From: Laguncularia racemosa
Taxonomy: Eukaryota > Streptophyta > Magnoliopsida > Myrtales > Combretaceae
Direction of reading: 5' to 3'
Assembly (NCBI GenBank): GCA_037954665.1
Contig: JBBMOL010000091.1
Location: 1,736,001-1,800,000 of the forward strand
DNA length: 64,000 nucleotides
Positions 60,480 through 64,000 of the stretch are shown here, one piece after another. Position 1 is the first letter of the stretch. The number at the start of each line of letters is the position of its first letter. The notes below the pieces were generated by a model. It searched no databases. It was not told where the DNA came from and worked only from the letters and a program-made list of their open reading frames with translations. Position numbers and translations under genes: made by a program.

Positions 60480-63400
60480 CATTAAAAAATTACCTAAAAG
60501 AAAAGGAACACGCATTTACTGATAGACCACATTACACAAACGCACCGATCTAGGCCGGTGCAATTAATGTTTACTTGCATTGGCGTGGTAAATATAATAA
60601 ATACGTGGTTGGAAAGGCTAGACCGGATAAAAAAGCAAAGTTGAAATCTTCTAATTTTCACTTTCCATGCATGAAATCATGAAATATAACATATTATGTT
60701 GAAAATAGAATTATAGGTTTAGTAACTTTTCCGATTTCCATTAATAATTTTATTTGCTTCAAATATAAAATATAATATACATATATATAAAGTAAAAATT
60801 GACTGAATGAAGAAAAATTATCGTTTTATTAAAATTAATTTTTAGAATAAAAGGTAATTTTAATTTCAATGGCAATCGAAAAAATTTACTATAATAAAAA
60901 GAAAAAGAAGTTAATTTTGCATAGACATGACACAAAACCAGTCTCTTACAAAGGTTGTCTTGTTAGAATGTTGGGGGTCTTGCGTTTGCCAACTCAATGT
61001 TTCTGCGATTTAGAGAGATGCATTACATAAGTTGATTTGCTGACTTTCCCATCCAACTTATCGACATGATAGCAGTTGATTTTCCTGTCGAGCCAAGCCA
61101 CTTAAGGTTAATTCCGTCCATTAATTTTCATTGGCCTTGATCATGGGACAGTACTTTTTTATGATAATTTTTGGCCGCACCGGCTTGACATGCCGCTTAT
61201 GCAAAATTCTATCTAAAACAAGCGTGTACAATAGCAGATGGCTTCCAGTCCCATTATTTTATTTTATGATATTAAATTATATAAAATCTTTATAAAATAT
61301 TTAATTCAATTTAAAATGATAAAATAAAATAATAAATTTTTAATTAAATTTATTATTATATTTTATTAGTATAATAGTTATTTTGTAAGATTATTATTAC
61401 TATAAAATAAGGAATTAGAATTTTTTTTTATGGAATTAAAGGAATAACTATTTTTTATATTTTTAAATATATTTTCTTATTTATATATAAAATATCAAAT
61501 GAATTATAAAATATACATATTTCATCTTTATTCCATTCTTTAAGAATAATAATTTTATTCTTACCTTATTCTATTCTACAAACCAAACTTGCAATTAATT
61601 TTTTATTCATTTGATTTATACAATGAAATAAGTCATTGGATAAAAGTGTCTTAAGAAACTGAATAAAACTAAAAAAAAAAAATTATATAATATATGTGAT
61701 AGTATAAAAATTTATTTTATTAAACAAAATAAATATATCCTCCAAACCCAAAATATAACCCTATACTATCATTATTCTATTTATTATCATATCTATGTTA
61801 AAATTCTTTTGATAAATTTTCATATCAATGCAAAAAATAACTCAATATCAAAATAAAAATTCATGTCCTATATTACATAAATTAAATATTATATAAAAAG
61901 ATTATACTATATAATTTTTCTTATATAATATTATCATATTCTCTTTACATTATTTGGTTCTATCAACTAAATCCTATCAACATTTTTACACTGAAAATTA
62001 TACTAAAACAACGTTAAAACGTGAAACCAAGCATTTCGAGATATTTCTTGTTTTAACAAAAGCAGAAACCTAATGTTCTTGCAATTTGAGGGGTAGATGG
62101 AATATTGGTAAATTTTTTGGTCCAGTGTGTTTTGCTCTACTAATTATTGTAAATTTTTGCATTCCAGGGGGAAACTTGGAGCGATATGCATGTGTGCACG
62201 AAGTTTAAGGGATGCAACAGCAGTCATGTAGTTGAAAAATATTATTTCTTACCCACTAATTTTTAAAAAAGATTCATGTGGTGTATTATATATAAAAAGT
62301 TTTATCACTTATAGCATGTTTCATTTATGAAATAAAAAAATATTTTTTTTTATAATTTATTTGAGATTTTATGAATAGATATAAAAGTATGTTAAAAAAA
62401 TAAAAAAAAAAACCATTCATTTAATTCTATAAAAAATTCTAATTTTTTATTTTATAATAATAGTAATTCAATAGAATAATTATTCCACCAATCAAATATA
62501 CAAAATAGATCTATATAAAAAGGAATTGACATTTTATTTTACCTTCATATAATTAACCAAATGTATCACAATTGTTATCTTTCCCTCATTTGCCTTTCCT
62601 TTCCATGAGTTCCATATCGACCGGAAACCTAAATCTTTATTTTCTTCAGCCAATCTAGTCTAGTAATTAAATTAAAAGACATGAAGCTGCTTGGTAGGAA
62701 CAGATTGCCTTCTCAAGCGTCATGCTTGCAACTGATGGTGTTCAAAGATTCTGTTGATTGTATATATTCGATAACTGAATTTATTATTAGATAGTACATC
62801 TTATGTATATATATATAAATGATACATAACTATTAATTATATTTATATTATAATAGTGGTAAAAGTAGTTTGAAAAAAAAAACTTCAATTTATGGCAAAC
62901 GAGTCTCACGATGGGACAAGTGCTGAGAATGCTTAAAAAAAAAAAACATCCCAGGCAGAGTATGCTCGGCACAACACTGATCTTGTCTGATCCAAATGTC
63001 CAAAGTTTGGTTAATAATAGCATGGTTTAAGATAATAATTAAACTAGACTATTTAGTGGGCACATAGACATCTAAGTGCTGCTTCATCATTATGTTCTTT
63101 CATTCCATGTGCAATATATAATCATCCAGTTTATAACATATAACTATATTTTCTCCAAAACTACTTGAAATCAGTGCTGCGCACTACAATAAATTTAGGT
63201 TTATGGGGACCCTAGCACACTATTAGAATAGCAGTTTTTCCGGTAAAGGTGATTAAAGGGTTAACTTTTAATTCCTCATCTTTAAGAAGTTATTATGGTG
63301 GCATTGTGCTTAAATCCAGGAATTGGGACAACTAGTGTTCCATTCGCTCGGCCAAGCAATATAGGAGAAAGGCAACATAAGAAAGAGAGCTTGTATTAGG

Positions 63401-63915
63401 TTGGCATGCATGCACTTGTCATGGAGATTGATATAACGCATTATGGTCTGGTTTTTCACAGCTATAAAATTGAATTGCTTTAAGACAGTTCAGTTTAAGA
63501 AAAGGTCATTCAAACTACATTTATTTTACTTCTTTCTTCTTCTTCTTTTTTCCATTTTACAAATTTTAGTACTTCTATTTCGATATTTCTTATCTCCCTT
63601 TGCATCTAAATTGAGTTAACTTCTCAAGTTATTTATCTATCATCTTTATGTGAGTAAATTAAAAATATTTCTCATATATTTTCGATGGATGAAACTCGTA
63701 AATATGAAAACCTCTATCAGTAATATATTTTATTAAATATTTACTTTTAGGCTACATGTGATTTTATCTTTTGTTGTTTCAGTTATTTGAACTCTAGTCA
63801 AATAAATTTTTCTTATTTTTGTTTTATTTAGCATTATAAATATAAAAGGATTACTGCTGAGTGAAATTATTGAATTTCCTTGCTGCATTTGTATTCTTCT
63901 TCTCTTATTTATTTC
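60480..63915. other. Intergenic, extremely AT-rich, no gene recognised
   Basis: Upstream DNA of the DUF1666 gene and of the possible next gene. The stretch about 61250-62000 is almost entirely A and T. GGAATAA/TTATTCC-type motifs near 61430-61580 and 62310-62500 could belong to miniature inverted-repeat elements or a matrix-attachment region. No open frame has a recognisable product. Confidence 0.5.
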
Positions 63916-63981
63916 AACTTATATACTCTGTTTTTTCTCCTTTAAAAACCAGCATACTTAGCAGAATGCCCTACCATCTCC

Positions 63982-64000
63982 ATGGCCTCATCGTCCTCGG
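63982..64000 (+). CDS. Possible start of a gene running off the right edge
   Basis: The last 19 bases read ATGGCCTCATCGTCCTCGG (Met-Ala-Ser-Ser-Ser-Ser...). Such N-termini are common in plant proteins, including plastid-targeted ones. Base composition jumps from AT-rich to GC-rich here. A TATATACT motif lies near 63920, and another ATG at 63965 is in a different frame. Too short to name a product. Confidence 0.3.

Noticed and set aside
1..64000. CRISPR array, phage, integron or bacterial-type defence island
   Set aside because: Spliced genes and plant retrotransposons throughout; no evenly spaced direct repeats with unique spacers were seen.

Overview
This is nuclear DNA of a flowering plant, most likely a eudicot. 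The evidence is GT-AG split genes with short exons in an AT-rich background, a chloroplast DEG-type protease, a plant-specific NAC factor, a plant DUF1666 protein, and many plant retrotransposons with tRNA-Met-type primer sites. I cannot name the species from the sequence alone. Exon coordinates were derived by hand from reading frames, splice sites and recalled family sequences. No alignment was run.

Four host loci are clear. (1) Positions 1-11283, plus strand: the 3' part of a DEG8-like thylakoid-lumen serine protease, eight exons with its 5' end outside the window. (2) 46624-48320, plus: a complete three-exon NAC transcription factor (398 aa) of the FEZ/ANAC094 type. (3) 52988-53253, minus: a broken copy of ribosomal protein L34 that still carries an intron. 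(4) 56501-59987, minus: a complete five-exon DUF1666 protein (757 aa) with a hydrophobic N-terminal exon and a TC-rich leader. A further gene may begin at the right edge (ATG at 63982).

Much of the first 45 kb is transposon. One 7.3-kb DEG8 intron holds a LINE fragment with a 254-bp internal tandem duplication. It also holds two small non-autonomous LTR elements arranged as a large inverted repeat, and one of their LTRs is split by a 1.46-kb DNA-transposon-like insertion with an 8-bp target duplication. About 600 bp past the DEG8 stop a near full-length LINE (11880-22547, 13-bp target duplication) begins. It is interrupted by a Ty1/copia element (16930-22265) with nearly identical LTRs and a CACAC target duplication, but with several stops and frameshifts in its genes. 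Beyond it lie a truncated sense Ty3/gypsy element (about 23.8-26.1 kb), antisense gypsy gag and integrase remnants (about 27.0-28.25 kb), an old complete-layout copia element (34.47-41.17 kb) and a copia RNase H scrap at 44.6 kb.

The rest is AT-rich intergenic DNA in which I recognise no gene: 28.3-34.4, 41.2-44.6, 44.8-46.2, 48.3-52.9, 53.3-56.5 and 60-63.9 kb. I found no CRISPR array, no complete tRNA or rRNA gene and no bacterial-type operon. I saw nothing I would call a new biological system. The most informative structures are the intronic inverted retroelement pair, the young but multiply broken copia element, and the intron-bearing L34 pseudogene.
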